Shown here: positions 47,136 to 57,104 of the stretch, in pieces
Layout of the letters: each line of letters starts with the position of its first letter
Position numbering within the stretch: the first letter of the stretch is position 1
NCBI GenBank assembly: GCA_035771165.1
Contig: JAWNZC010000218.1
Coordinates: 434,001 to 498,000, forward strand
DNA length: 64,000 nucleotides
Direction: 5' to 3'
Origin: Paragorgia papillata
Lineage: Eukaryota; Cnidaria; Anthozoa; Scleralcyonacea; Coralliidae
Position numbers and translations under genes: made by a program
The notes under the pieces: model-generated
Told to the model about the DNA's origin: nothing
What the model saw: the letters and a program-made list of their open reading frames with translations, nothing else
Database searches by the model: none

Positions 47136-47415
47136 CAATCGGGAGCAAATGACTTGAGACAACTTTCGCAAATGGAGTTAATTTGATTCGCTTAGCGGAA
47201 AATCGACCTTCCAAGTTTGGCGACCCCCTCCCATATCAATGTTGACCAAGTAAAATAATGCAATTTGCAGGACACAGGTATAATAGGTGCACAACATTGA
47301 ATGGGGGGAAGGGGGGAATTATGAAGAAAAGCGAAGTTTTTTTTTAGTCAATTGTTGGATATGTAAATTTTTAGCAAAAATCTCTGAAGCGTCTCAACCA
47401 TTTTGCTCCCGATTG
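47136..47415. mobile_element. Left end cassette (MITE-like)
   Basis: 280 bp with about 25-bp inverted ends (ACAATCGGGAGCAAATGAC; complement at 47390-47415). Nearly identical to 50561-50844 throughout, including GGCGACCCCCTCCC and GGGGGGAAGGGGGGAATTATG. No coding potential. Confidence 0.9.
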
Positions 47416-47577
47416 TCCGAATAAACAAACCAGTGCCAATATTTCATAACGACTATCCTAATGCCCTTGTCAGCTTTTTCCTAATAAATATTAAACGTCC
47501 AAACCTTTTTAGTCCATTTTGCCTCACAAAAAGAGTTGTTGCCAAATTTGACACGCTATTTGTTAGATTTTCTGCAT

Positions 47578-48918
47578 ATGGGCGTGGCGTCCACAACAAA
47601 TGTATCGGCCCCGCACATAAGACAAGTCTACCTAATTACGTATAGTCAGGCAAATATTGAAAATTTTCCAACAAGAAGATCGTTTGCAGAATGCGTTGTC
47701 GAGGCCTTTAACGTAACAGGCGCTGGTGTTATACAGTGGGCATGCTGCAGGGTGGAACACAGGGACAAAGGTGAACATTATCATCTGGCAGTAAAGTTAG
47801 AAAGAATACGACGATGGTCAGCTGTGAAAACGTTGTTATAGGAGAAGTATGGTATATCGGTTCACTTTTCCAACACACACAATAATAATTACAGTGCTTG
47901 GAAATACGTTACGAAAGAAGATGAAGAGGTTTTACAGAGTGCAAATCATCCGAATTTATGGAATTCCAAGCCACCAAGAACAGATAAGGCATGTGAAAAG
48001 AGATGTAGCACTGGTAAGACGCGGAGTTCAGCCAACGCAACAGAAGAAGCACCATTGAAACAAACAAAAAGAAAGCGTCTATCGGCCTTTGAATTATCAA
48101 AGATAATTTTAGAGAGAGGAATAAAAACGAGGACCGAATTACTAGCGCTTGCACAAGAGCAGAACGAAGAAGGGAAAACGGACATCGCTGAATTCGTGGT
48201 GAACCGAGGTGCGAGAGTTGTTGCGGGAGTCATTGATGCGGCATGGGGGATGAAACACGCCAAGGATACATTGGAGCGCTCCCAGAAAAGCAGAATGGAA
48301 ATTCTAGAAGAGGTACTTGCCGAAGAATGTGCTGCTGGCTGTAATGGAAACTGGTATTACTCCGCCCATGAAACCTTAGAGAAGAATGGCATTAAAAAAT
48401 CGACCTTCGCGAACGCAGTATTAAATCTTCTTGATAAAGGGCGGGGGAAATACAGAAATATTATGATTGTTGGCCCCACTAACTGTGGTAAAACGTTTAT
48501 GCTAAACCCGCTCAATAAGGTATTCCGTACCTTTTGCAACCCAGCAACAACGACGTTCGCCTGGGTGGGTGCAGAAAAGGCCGAGTGTATCTTTCTCAAC
48601 GACTTCCTGGGGTCGCCCCAAGTAATTTCCTGGCACGATTTTCTACTTATGCTGGAGGGCCAACAAGTACATCTTCCCGCTCCAAAAACCCACTACGCCA
48701 ACGATCTTGTATTCGATACGGATACTCCGATCTTCGCAACTGGTAAACGTACAATGGTTTACATTAAGAACGGATGTATTGACGAAAAAGAAACCGAGAT
48801 GATGTCGGTGCGATGGAAGGTGTTTTATTTTAACAACCAATTCAACGAAGGCGAACAGCGCGATATTCCAGTGTGTGGAAAATGCTTTGCAGCATTTCTT
48901 TTAAACTCTAAAGACTAA
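47578..48918 (+). pseudogene. HUH endonuclease-SF3 helicase Rep (virus-like), one amber stop
   Basis: 446 codons from the ATG at 47578, open except a TAG at codon 88 (47839-47841). HUH motifs: VYLITYSQA (codons 17-25, motif I), HYH at 67-69 (motif II, metal ligands) and YVTK at 110-113 (motif III; Y110 would nick DNA). The C-terminal half is a superfamily 3 helicase: GPTNCGKT Walker A at 299-306, CIFLNDF (Walker B-like) at 337-343, and PIFATGK in the motif C position, where T/S and N are usual. Such proteins start rolling-circle or rolling-hairpin replication in CRESS-DNA viruses and parvoviruses. The lack of other lesions implies recent loss or readthrough. Its position between two transposon end cassettes suggests capture. 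Family members in cnidarian genomes are known to me only as uncharacterised proteins. Confidence 0.85.
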
Positions 48919-48967
48919 CATTGTTAAGCCGAGACTGATGTAACAACTGCTGTTTATATATGATGTA

Positions 48968-49047
48968 CGGTTAACGATTTACACCAGTGATTATAATACG
49001 TGTTAATTTGATTCATAATTTATGTTGGGTGTAAACCGTAAATCGTT
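48968..49047. other. Imperfect stem-loop between Rep and transposase
   Basis: CGGTTAACGATTTACACCA at 48968-48986 matches the reverse complement of GTGTAAACCGTAAATCGTTGG near 49029-49049, apart from a 7-base extra segment. The stems enclose a loop of about 40 AT-rich bases. It lies in the gap between the convergent ends of the two genes; it could be a shared terminator or a remnant replication origin. Confidence 0.4.
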
Positions 49048-49259
49048 GGCCGCAGTTCATTTACATATTCACGAAAAATACAGTAAAACAATTTTCGGTT
49101 AACTTATTATAGGCGAACAAGTTATTTCCCAATCATGCCCCACTCTTCTTTCCCCTTACACAAACATACATATAGACAAAAGCAGATTTATTTAGTCATT
49201 TGACACTTGTTTATTTACTTACAAATTTATTCCATTCAGTTACATCTCAGAACTAGCGA

Positions 49260-50355
49260 TCAGAACCTAGTGCGACCTCCGTTGTTTTTAATAATGTGAT
49301 TTATATTTGCGGGCATACTTGAAATTATTTTGTTAATTAAGGTTTTATCAAGCGCTTTAAATGTATTTTCGATTCTTTGGGCATACTGCTCGACCGACTC
49401 GTACGTTATTTTTTTCTCTGTTGCTTGCTTTTTAAGGTTACGCTTTACCAAGTGAAATACATTTTCTATTGGGTTTAAGTCAGGACTTCGCGGTAGTATA
49501 GAGAACAGCTTCGCCGAAATTGTTTTTAAAGGCACTCCTGGCAGCCCCACTGTTCTGGCTTGGGTCTCCGTCCTGTATAAACATACGGCTATGGGAACGA
49601 TTTGATAACCGAAAAATTCCATGGAAATGCTCCAAGATAATGTTTTTAAAACATTCTCCATTTAGATGCTCGTATTGATGACAAAATATCACGCCTTCTC
49701 CGTAAGAAATAGCTACAAAAAATTTCACGGTTCTCCCTCCCGAGCCCACATGAGATCCTTTTGACGTACATCCTGGCGCAAGCCCTTCGCTTGGCTTTCG
49801 CCAAATACGACTTACAGGAGCAATGGAATCGCTGTATGGATTATATTTGTGAACAAAGCTTACACCCTCCAGATAGAAGCATACGTCGTCTGTCCAAAAC
49901 GTTTTCGGTTTCGTCTTTTCCATTGTTTTAGCGAACTTCAATCGTTTAACTAAATCCTTAGAAGTTAGCAGGCCTTTCTTGCGCGACACGAGAAACTGGT
50001 ACCCCAACCGATTCAGTGTACGTCGACCTGTCCATATAGAAATTCGGGAAGAATCAATTCCAGACTCAGCTAAAATTCTAGAGCATGATACAGTCCCGTC
50101 GGTATGACGTAACTTCAAAAGTGTTCGTTTTATTTGTCTTTCATCTTTCTCTGAAAGCTTTCGGCGGCGTCCAGTGGATTTCTTCCTTTTGACACGTTGA
50201 GCTCCATTTACAATTCTATACACCGAAGCTCTTGAAATATTGCATTTCTTGGCGATGTCGCTTGCAGATAATAGTGTATATTCATTAAGTAATTTTACTT
50301 CAGCCTTAACTTCAGGTCTCGTTTCAGCGTAAAAAAACCATTTAGTAGGTTTATT
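49260..50355 (-). pseudogene. Tc1/mariner transposase, one frameshift
   Basis: The N-terminal helix-turn-helix (SASDIAKKCNISRASVYRIV) is followed by a GRRRK hook-like basic motif (TGRRRKLSEKD) and a second HTH. The catalytic core has FWTDDVCF (first D) and MFIQDGDPSQNS (second D). After a one-base shift near 49510 it continues with SPDLNPIEN (E). Spacing between second D and E is about 35 residues, typical of the superfamily. The open frame extends upstream of the helix-turn-helix without an ATG, so the start is lost or lies in another exon. TA duplication at the element ends fits this enzyme. 50356-50560 has no gene. Confidence 0.88.
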
Positions 50356-50560
50356 TCATGCAGTCTTTGCAGTCGCAGATTTCATCTGATACGCGGTGAC
50401 GTAATAAGCGATTTTTTAAACTGATGATAATTAATTAATAATTAATTGATGACGTCATCATCATCGTCATCACACTCAACAAGGAACCTGCATTCATAGT
50501 ATAGTGTTTGGACTGGGTTAAGATGTTTTTCTATAAAAGAATAAAGATTGTAATTTCAGA

Positions 50561-50844
50561 CAATCGGGAGCAAAATGACTTGAGACAACTTTCGCAAATG
50601 GAGTTAATTTGATTCACTTAGCGTTAAATTGACCTTCCAAGTTTGGCGACCCCCCTCCCCCATATCAATGTTGACCAAGTAAAATAATGCAATTTGCAGG
50701 ACACATGTATAATAGGTGCACAACATTGAATGGGGGGAAGGGGGGAATTATGAAGAAAAGCGAAGGTTTTTTTTAGTCAATTGTTGGATATGTAAATTTT
50801 TAGCAAAAATCTCTGAAGCGTCTCAACCATTTTGCTCCCGATTG
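50561..50844. mobile_element. Right end cassette (MITE-like)
   Basis: 284 bp, the direct-orientation partner of 47136-47415, with perfect CAATCGGGAGCAAAATG and CATTTTGCTCCCGATTG ends. TA follows at 50845-50846, after which satellite sequence resumes. Confidence 0.9.
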
Positions 50845-50846
50845 TA

Positions 50847-51020
50847 GATTAAAGAGCATGAAATTTTGTACAACATATGTAAATTTAAAAAAATCGTATA
50901 AAATAATGCCTGAGAAAATTTTGTTTTTGTATGATATTCTGCAATAGCGACCACCTGAATCGAAGGCCGAATCGAAGGCTGAATCGAAGGCTGAATGTGG
51001 TGCATACTTCACAGTGGTGT
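50847..51020 (+). repeat. Rest of the satellite monomer and right terminal module
   Basis: GATTAAAGAGCATGAAATTTTG continues the monomer cut at 47133. TTTTTGTATGATATTCTGC, four GAATCGAAGGC units and GGTGCATACTTCACAGTGG then end the element, exactly as at 15204-15384. Confidence 0.88.
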
Positions 51021-51028
51021 TGTATAAA

Positions 51029-51275
51029 GAGTCTGGCAATAGCAAGTTTGTGACGTAAACAGACGAACCTGGACGATTGAAATCATAAAAGCTGATTTAT
51101 AACGAATATAGCTTGTGCAAGTTTCGAACCGCACATGTATTAAAATATTTGACACTTTTTTAGTGTGTTTACTTTAATGTAAATAATGGACAGTAAAATC
51201 TTTCCTCCGTTTACATCACACACTACCTAGTGCCAGACTGTTTATACAACACGGTTTTTTCGTCTGTTTTTGCTG
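51029..51275. mobile_element. Right part of the host MITE of the satellite element
   Basis: GAGTCTGGCA after the TGTATAAA copy pairs, together with AAAAAAAGCCGTGGTGTATAAA at 45725-45746, with TGCCAGACTGTTTATACAAC and ACGGTTTTTTC at about 51234-51266. So the satellite element sits in one inverted end of an older small element, and the opposite end shows the empty-site sequence. Confidence 0.65.
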
Positions 51276-52448
51276 TATACGCTATCGTAAAGTTAAACAC
51301 ACAAAAAAAACTCTGAGCTCCAAGCAGGTCGCGAACCCACAAAGCAAATGGCTTACGTAAAATAAACAAAAACGCTTACGTGATTCTGGTTGTTAAATTG
51401 TTTTTGTTTATATGACGTGAGCCAACACGATGTTGGCATTTGCTCTGATGAAGACCTGAGTCAACAAGTCGAAAGTTCAGCAATAAATAATAAACGTGGT
51501 GTTCTTGCTTATATTACAATAAAAATTACTGTAATAATTAATGTGGAAATTCAATAAAATATAAAATAATGGAATAATTACTTAAAAATACTTTCACGAG
51601 TGGGTTCTGATCTCAATGTTGTTTTTCTGCTGTTGGTCTATATTTAGAAGTTAACTAATGACAAATATTTCTTAGCTTTCTTCAGAAAGATCGTGTTAAA
51701 TGTCAATTGTTTCGGCGCAAAGCAGCGTTTTATCGACTCTCTCAGGGCATCATATGGAGGAGGAACATTCCTATTGGGTCAACAAGTGACTGGAGCTATA
51801 ATTCAGCTCTATGCGAAGTACCTCAAAGATCGGTGAATGTAAAAGGCGGAATGGCTCTGCGGAATGGCATGCGGAATGGATTGCGGAATGACTTGCGGGA
51901 TGAAAAATAATTTAAAAATAATAAAAAATACCGCGTTATGTGATAACGCGGGCTCAATAAGGAAACTATAGTTTAATTTCATTTTAAATATTTCTGATTA
52001 GTTCTTGTCTCGATTTGAATCATTTGATTCTATTATTTATTGAAATTAACGTATTTATCTTTGTCTCAATGGTTTATTTATTTATTTATTTATTTATTTA
52101 TTTGCTTTGCCACAACATATCACTTATCAACCTCGATCTGTATTCGTTTGACAACTTTCACAATTGACCTATTCACATGTGCAAGTTGGCACCTGTACAG
52201 TGGTGCTATTTAGGATACCGTAGTTACTAGTTCAAACATCCCAAAGTGCTTGGTTGGGTACATATGAAGTATTCTGTGAAGTAATAATTCATATATTTGC
52301 TTGAATATCCAAAGCACTTGAGGGAGGGGGGTTTTGGACAAGGTTTTCATGATTCATAGCACTTGGGTCTAGTCCGTTTATCAAAAAGTTTCAAGTTGTT
52401 GAGCAACATCATTCAACTATTTAACTAACTAATTAATAGTTATTTACT
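51276..52448. other. AT-rich spacer with small repeats
   Basis: Five TGCGGAATGRY units lie at 51849-51903. A perfect 9-bp stem CCGCGTTAT-GTG-ATAACGCGG is at 51931-51951, and a (TTTA)n run at 52072-52101. A 67-codon frame at 51707-51910 ends in the TGCGGAATG units and has no family features. Confidence 0.55.
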
Positions 52449-52549
52449 TAACCCTTTATAGCCCAAGACCTTCCCATATGCTGAATAAAATCGTCTGGCG
52501 TTAGCCAGAATAAAATTCTTAAAAGTGGCCAATGGACTATAAAGAGTTA
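52449..52549. mobile_element. Short MITE, TTAACCCTTTATAG ends
   Basis: TTAACCCTTTATAGCCCA at the left and GGACTATAAAGAGTTAA at the right are inverted. It shares GGCGTTAGCCAGA-type internal sequence with 21115-21214 (GGCTAACGCTTG). Confidence 0.6.
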
Positions 52550-52842
52550 ACAGTTAACATGGGGTAGGCTAGCAACTCTGCAACTGCAGTTTTGAAGCAT
52601 TTTGCTACGGAATGGATTTGCTACTGCTTAACATCAAATTCACAAGTACAAAAAGATGGAAATGAAAAGATTAAAAAAGCACAGCCAGGACTATACATAA
52701 TTTATATTTAAATACTCTAACTCTTTGGCCAATTAATATTTTTACAAGCTTCCAAACTTTTGCAGTCTGGTAACCAAAAGCTTTTAAAAATATCAATTGG
52801 CCATAGAACATTTAAATTCTATTATATAGCATAATGTAGCTG

Positions 52843-53220
52843 CAGGGGTGGATTAAAGGGGGGCCTGACTGGGCTGCAGCCCAGGGCCCCCCCCCCCCAA
52901 AATAGTTCATAACACATTTTTAGAGCAAAATAAAATTTCTTATACTTTAAATAGAATCTTGTATGGCTAGGTATCTCAGTATATCTGTCTGGCCTTCAGC
53001 ATATAGCCTATGTACAGTACCAGATTAATCATATGGCAAAAGTAGCATATGCCGTGGGCCCCAAGCTTTCTGTGGCCCCGGCACTTTCTGATTGCGCAAT
53101 TTTTAGTTCTGCACTTGCTTTCTAGAAAGTGTTGGGCCCCAGGGCTCGAGACTCATGGGGTGTTCAAGGGGCCCCATGTTGAAAATATGCCTGGGGGCCC
53201 ACACAGCCTTAATCCAGCCC
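52843..53220. mobile_element. GC-rich hAT-type MITE
   Basis: 8-bp duplication TGTAGCTG at 52835-52842 and 53221-53228. Ends CAGGGGTGGATTAA and TTAATCCAGCCC. Internal C-runs and GGGGCCC words; no coding potential. Confidence 0.85.
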
Positions 53221-53228
53221 TGTAGCTG

Positions 53229-54458
53229 GCTTTATTAGTGATGCATGCATAATATATACATGAACAGTCGTACAAGCAATACAATAAGAATTTAATTTAT
53301 AAACAGTTCTGTTGAATACTGTACAACACAACAAGGCTCAGAATTGTGACCAAGACAATAACATTTCTAGCAAATAGCCAAATAAGTGCGTAATATTGAT
53401 GTCTGTTTATGAAATATTTATTTTCCATTTATATCACTTCAAGATGCCATTGCTAAGCAGTACCAGCAATAAACTTCAGCTCACACTGCTTGGTGAAGGA
53501 GTGGCCATGTTGTATTGGATATACTAACTTGAGCTGAAGGTGAGAAGTTGTTTGTCTGATACAACACAGTCTGATGAGGCTATTGTAAAGTTGTAAACTG
53601 CTTGTGATACAATTGGATGTAAACGTTTGTATTCATTGATAAGGACAGGAATGATTTTGTATCAGATGTACAACTGGTGATATTAAACATTCATTCTTTT
53701 TGTGTTTTCTTCATGAATTATTAATATTACAACCGCATAAACTTATACCAGTGGATTGTTACTCCTAGAGCCGTGAGCGATGTAAGAGTGGCTGTATTAG
53801 CAGGTAATGGGGAAGTGTCTGATAAAAACAGATACTAATATTATGCACATGGTTGCCTGTCTAGTGTATTGTACATCCTTTATATTCATATTAAACCACA
53901 ACACACATAACTGTTCAACATAACTGTTCAACATAATAGCAACTCATATTTACTCTACAGTATTTAGACTGGAGGGTGGGCAACTGTCCATGGTGGTATT
54001 GATAGGTAATATCTCAAAAACCTATTTTATTGATCTCTGGAATTTGATGACCTTTTCAAAAATTATGTGGGTTATCTTTCAGAAAATTGGCTTAAAATGT
54101 GAATTTGGGATAAATTGTTGCTGCATGTCTACAGTATGAACTGAGGCAATGCACATGTAACCGAAATTGATCATCAAATTATGAAAAAAGCTCATTAAAC
54201 TTTCAAACATGAACATTTTTTTATGATTCAACATCTAATCTTACCTAATTTTTAATTATCATGACTTTTAATTTTTGGTTAGGAGGACATACTTACAGTT
54301 ACATGTGCTTATTGTAAGTGGGCAGTCGCACATTCATGTATGCCAAGTAGTTTTTGAGATATTGCATGACTGAACTTTTATCCACCCCAGTAAAAAAAAA
54401 AAGAAAAAAAAAAGCCCAGTCTGAATTTAGTCAATACTGTACTGGAAAAGAAATGAAC
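53229..54458. other. AT-rich spacer, nothing recognised
   Basis: Short frames only; no inverted repeats, RNA genes or family features could be supported. Confidence 0.5.
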
Positions 54459-54891
54459 TTAAGATAAAAATAAGTGTAGATCAATAACCAGCTTTAGCTT
54501 GTGCTCCTCAGTGAGTGCATTCTTTACCTCTGAAGCATTGACCATTGCAGCCTCGAAGTAAGGGTGTCGGTTCAACACACATGTTTTTCTTGCATGATAG
54601 TAATGTGCTCTCTCTTTAATGGCTGTGTACATGACTGGTTGGTAAGGGTTTCCAGTTGGATACTGGTATCTTTCCATGTGTTTCAGTATCATATTATCAG
54701 CTCGCTTTACAATTCCACCACTACAACCAGCACACTTTCTAACATTCCCATGGTGGAATTGCAAGATGAATGGATTTCTGTTGTGATATGGTTCTACAGT
54801 GAATGGAGTACATGGTCGTGTTTGCTGGGGCAAGGATTGCTGTGTTGCTTTGTGAAATGGTTGCATTGGTGTTGCACTTTGTATATTATGC

Positions 54892-55300
54892 ATTGTAGGT
54901 GTACCTTGTACAGTATACATTGTAGGTGTACCTTGTACAGTATGCATTGTAGGTGTACCTTGTACAGTATGCATTGTAGGTGTACCTTGTACAGTATGCA
55001 TTGTAGGTGTACCTTGTACAGTATGCATTGTAGGTGTACCTTGTACAGTATGCATTGTAGGTGTACCTTGTACAGTATGCATTGTAGGTGTACCTTGTAC
55101 AGTATGCATTGTAGGTGTACCTTGTACAGTATGCATTGTAGGTGTACCTTGTACAGTATGCATTGTAGGTGTACCGTGTACAGTATGCATTGTAGGTGTA
55201 CCGTGTACAGTATGCATTGTAGGTGTACCTTGTACAGTATGCATTGTAGGTGTACCTTGTACAGTATGCATTGTAGGTGTACCTTGTACAGTATGCATTC
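54892..55300 (-). repeat. 27-bp coding minisatellite, about 15 units
   Basis: Units of GGTACACCTACAATGCATAC plus 7 bases encode TMHTVQGTP. Two units have H for Q and one has Y for H. Lengths stay at 27 bp, so the frame is kept. Confidence 0.9.
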
Positions 55301-56312
55301 TAGGTGTTTGTATAGTATGCACTGGTGGTCTACCTTGTGTAGTATGCACTGGTGTTGCACTCATTTGTATAGTGGGCACTACTGGCTGTGGTTGGATAGC
55401 TGACACTGTTTGAATGGTGGTTGTTTTCATGGCTGACACTTGTTGGATGTTTTCTTTTGTTTGGGTGGTTGACGATTGTGGCACAGTTTGTGCTGAATGC
55501 AAAAACCGGTCCTGGCTGCATTGCTTGAGTGGATTTTGTGGTTATGTTTACAGAAACAGTATTGGGACCACAGCAAGGAATCTGGAGGCGATCAACATAG
55601 TTTGTGGGTAGTTCCTTTGAAGCACGCTTTGACTTCTGTTTCCTTGGAGCCCTTTCTCCCTTCTTTCCTCTTCCATTTGGCATGCCTTGATTAGCCACTT
55701 GAGAAAATTCGGATTTTCCTTTTTCTTAGTGTACCATGCCAAGAACTTTCTCAGAATGGATTTCCTTTCTGCAACTGCCACACAATGAGAGCATATTGGA
55801 ATGCGGTCATATTGTGGGCAGCCACAGCACTTGACTTCTCCACTTGCAAGTGGGATGACTACATGTGGTTTGGATGGGTCTTGGGCACTAGCAACTACAA
55901 AACCATGTTTATTTCCAGGACAAGCCATGATAGAATCACCAGCACTTAAAAGGTTTCTGTGCTTTTGTCCACATATGCTTCAGCTCTTCTAAAGGGACAC
56001 TCTGGATTCCACTTTCAGAAGCTGATATTGACATACGTTGAAACTCGTCTGGTGTTGGAGGGACATTGTACTGACCTTGTTCACGAGAAGCATCGTTCAA
56101 AATGGCCTAAACAAAATAGAAGACACGACAAAAAGACACCAAAAATTGATCAATTTAAGGAAAGATTGATCAATATGTATTTACACAATTAAATTGATTT
56201 ATCAGTAGTATTTTTAGGGAATAGTCTAAAACTGCCTTTAAGTATGTTAAAGTACGATTCATTGGCAATCCCCAATGTCTGTATGTCCCCAGACAGATAT
56301 TAAAATTAAGAC

Positions 56313-56531
56313 CGTGCATAATTGACCGTACCAAAAAAGATGGCGTCTTGTACATTTAACCACAATCCTTTGCGCACATTAAATACTGTTTCTTGTAGAA
56401 TAATCGGAAGATAGGGTTATCTATTTTAGCATGATAAACAATGTTTAGTTGTTATTTGAGCTGATTTAAGGTCGAAAAGCATTATGGTTAAATGTACCGT
56501 CGCCATCTTTTTCGGTACCGTCAATTGTGCA
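56313..56531. mobile_element. MITE in an intron of the MULE-like gene
   Basis: TTGACCGTACCAAAAAAGAT with ACATTTAACCACAAT on the left pairs with ATTATGGTTAAATGT and ATCTTTTTCGGTACCGTCAA on the right, giving arms of about 55 bp. The spacer is about 100 bp. Confidence 0.8.
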
Positions 56532-57104
56532 AGGGGTCTGTGACGTATGCGCACTTACTATTCACGCAGAAACCTTTCTTTCACAAGTAAAGAATGAAAG
56601 TAAAGATTTAAACAATTAACACAAGAGAACAATACAGTATTAAACATGATATAACTGAGTTTATTACCCTTTTTGTTGCCAGGAGGACCTCCTAAGTATG
56701 AATTAACTTATTTGGTAAGCAACAACAAAGTATCTGAAAGCTGTGTATATACTGTCATGTAAACTTTATGGTTAATTGAGTATTTCAATTTAAATCATGT
56801 ACAGTACAGTACGTTTCATGAACCTTTAAATCCCATGCACATCCTTGTGTGCACATCCCTCATTTTTTTTCTGCGAACACACCAAAATTTTCTGCAAATT
56901 TGCGTAGTATATTTGTTTAACATCGAGTTGTGGTGTCATTTTGAGCAGAGTGCGGAAGCCGGAAATTTCCTGCGAGAGCGGCGTTCGCGTGCCTTTTAAA
57001 CTCCTGGTTCATTGTATGAAATTTTACCATTTTTTGTGATTTTTTTCCTTTCACCAAGTATGCATGCAGTATGTATAGTAAAGTACAAACTGGTATATGT
57101 TTAC
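56532..57104. other. Rest of the intron, nothing recognised
   Basis: Intronic sequence between the acceptor-side MITE and the donor at 57104. No gene or repeat supported. Confidence 0.5.

Larger units (their letters stand above)
47136..50844. mobile_element. Composite Tc1/mariner-type element carrying a Rep gene
   Basis: The insert lies within one satellite monomer. Left flank GAGACTTATAT-TA and right flank TA-GATTAAAGAGCATG rejoin to the uninterrupted monomer sequence CTTATACTAGATTAAAGAG with one change, so TA is the target duplication. Both ends are copies of the same 280-bp cassette in direct orientation, and each cassette has its own inverted ends (CAATCGGGAGCAAAATG / CATTTTGCTCCCGATTG). 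Between them are a HUH-SF3 Rep gene (plus) and a Tc1/mariner transposase (minus), convergent. TA is found only at the outer ends; the inner cassette borders are TC and GA. The whole unit therefore moved as one piece. Confidence 0.85.
45747..51020. mobile_element. TIR transposon whose interior is satellite, with nested insertion
   Basis: Left end CCACTGTGAAGTATGCACC, right end GGTGCATACTTCACAGTGG(TGT), and an 8-bp direct duplication TGTATAAA at 45739-45746 and 51021-51028. The interior is 206-bp satellite monomers: about three facing left (to about 46452), then about three facing right (46460-47133, continuing at 50847). A 3.7-kb composite element interrupts one monomer. An 8-bp duplication suggests hAT-type transposition. 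No transposase belongs to this outer unit. Confidence 0.8.

Noticed and set aside
47136..50844. Endogenous virus insertion as the explanation of the Rep gene
   Set aside because: No capsid gene is present. The ends are transposon cassettes with a TA duplication and the neighbour is a Tc1/mariner transposase, so capture by a transposon fits better than direct viral integration.
54564..55403. Plus-strand frame of 279 codons with CTLYSMHCR repeats
   Set aside because: Antisense reading of the 27-bp minisatellite; the minus-strand frame continues into recognised domains.
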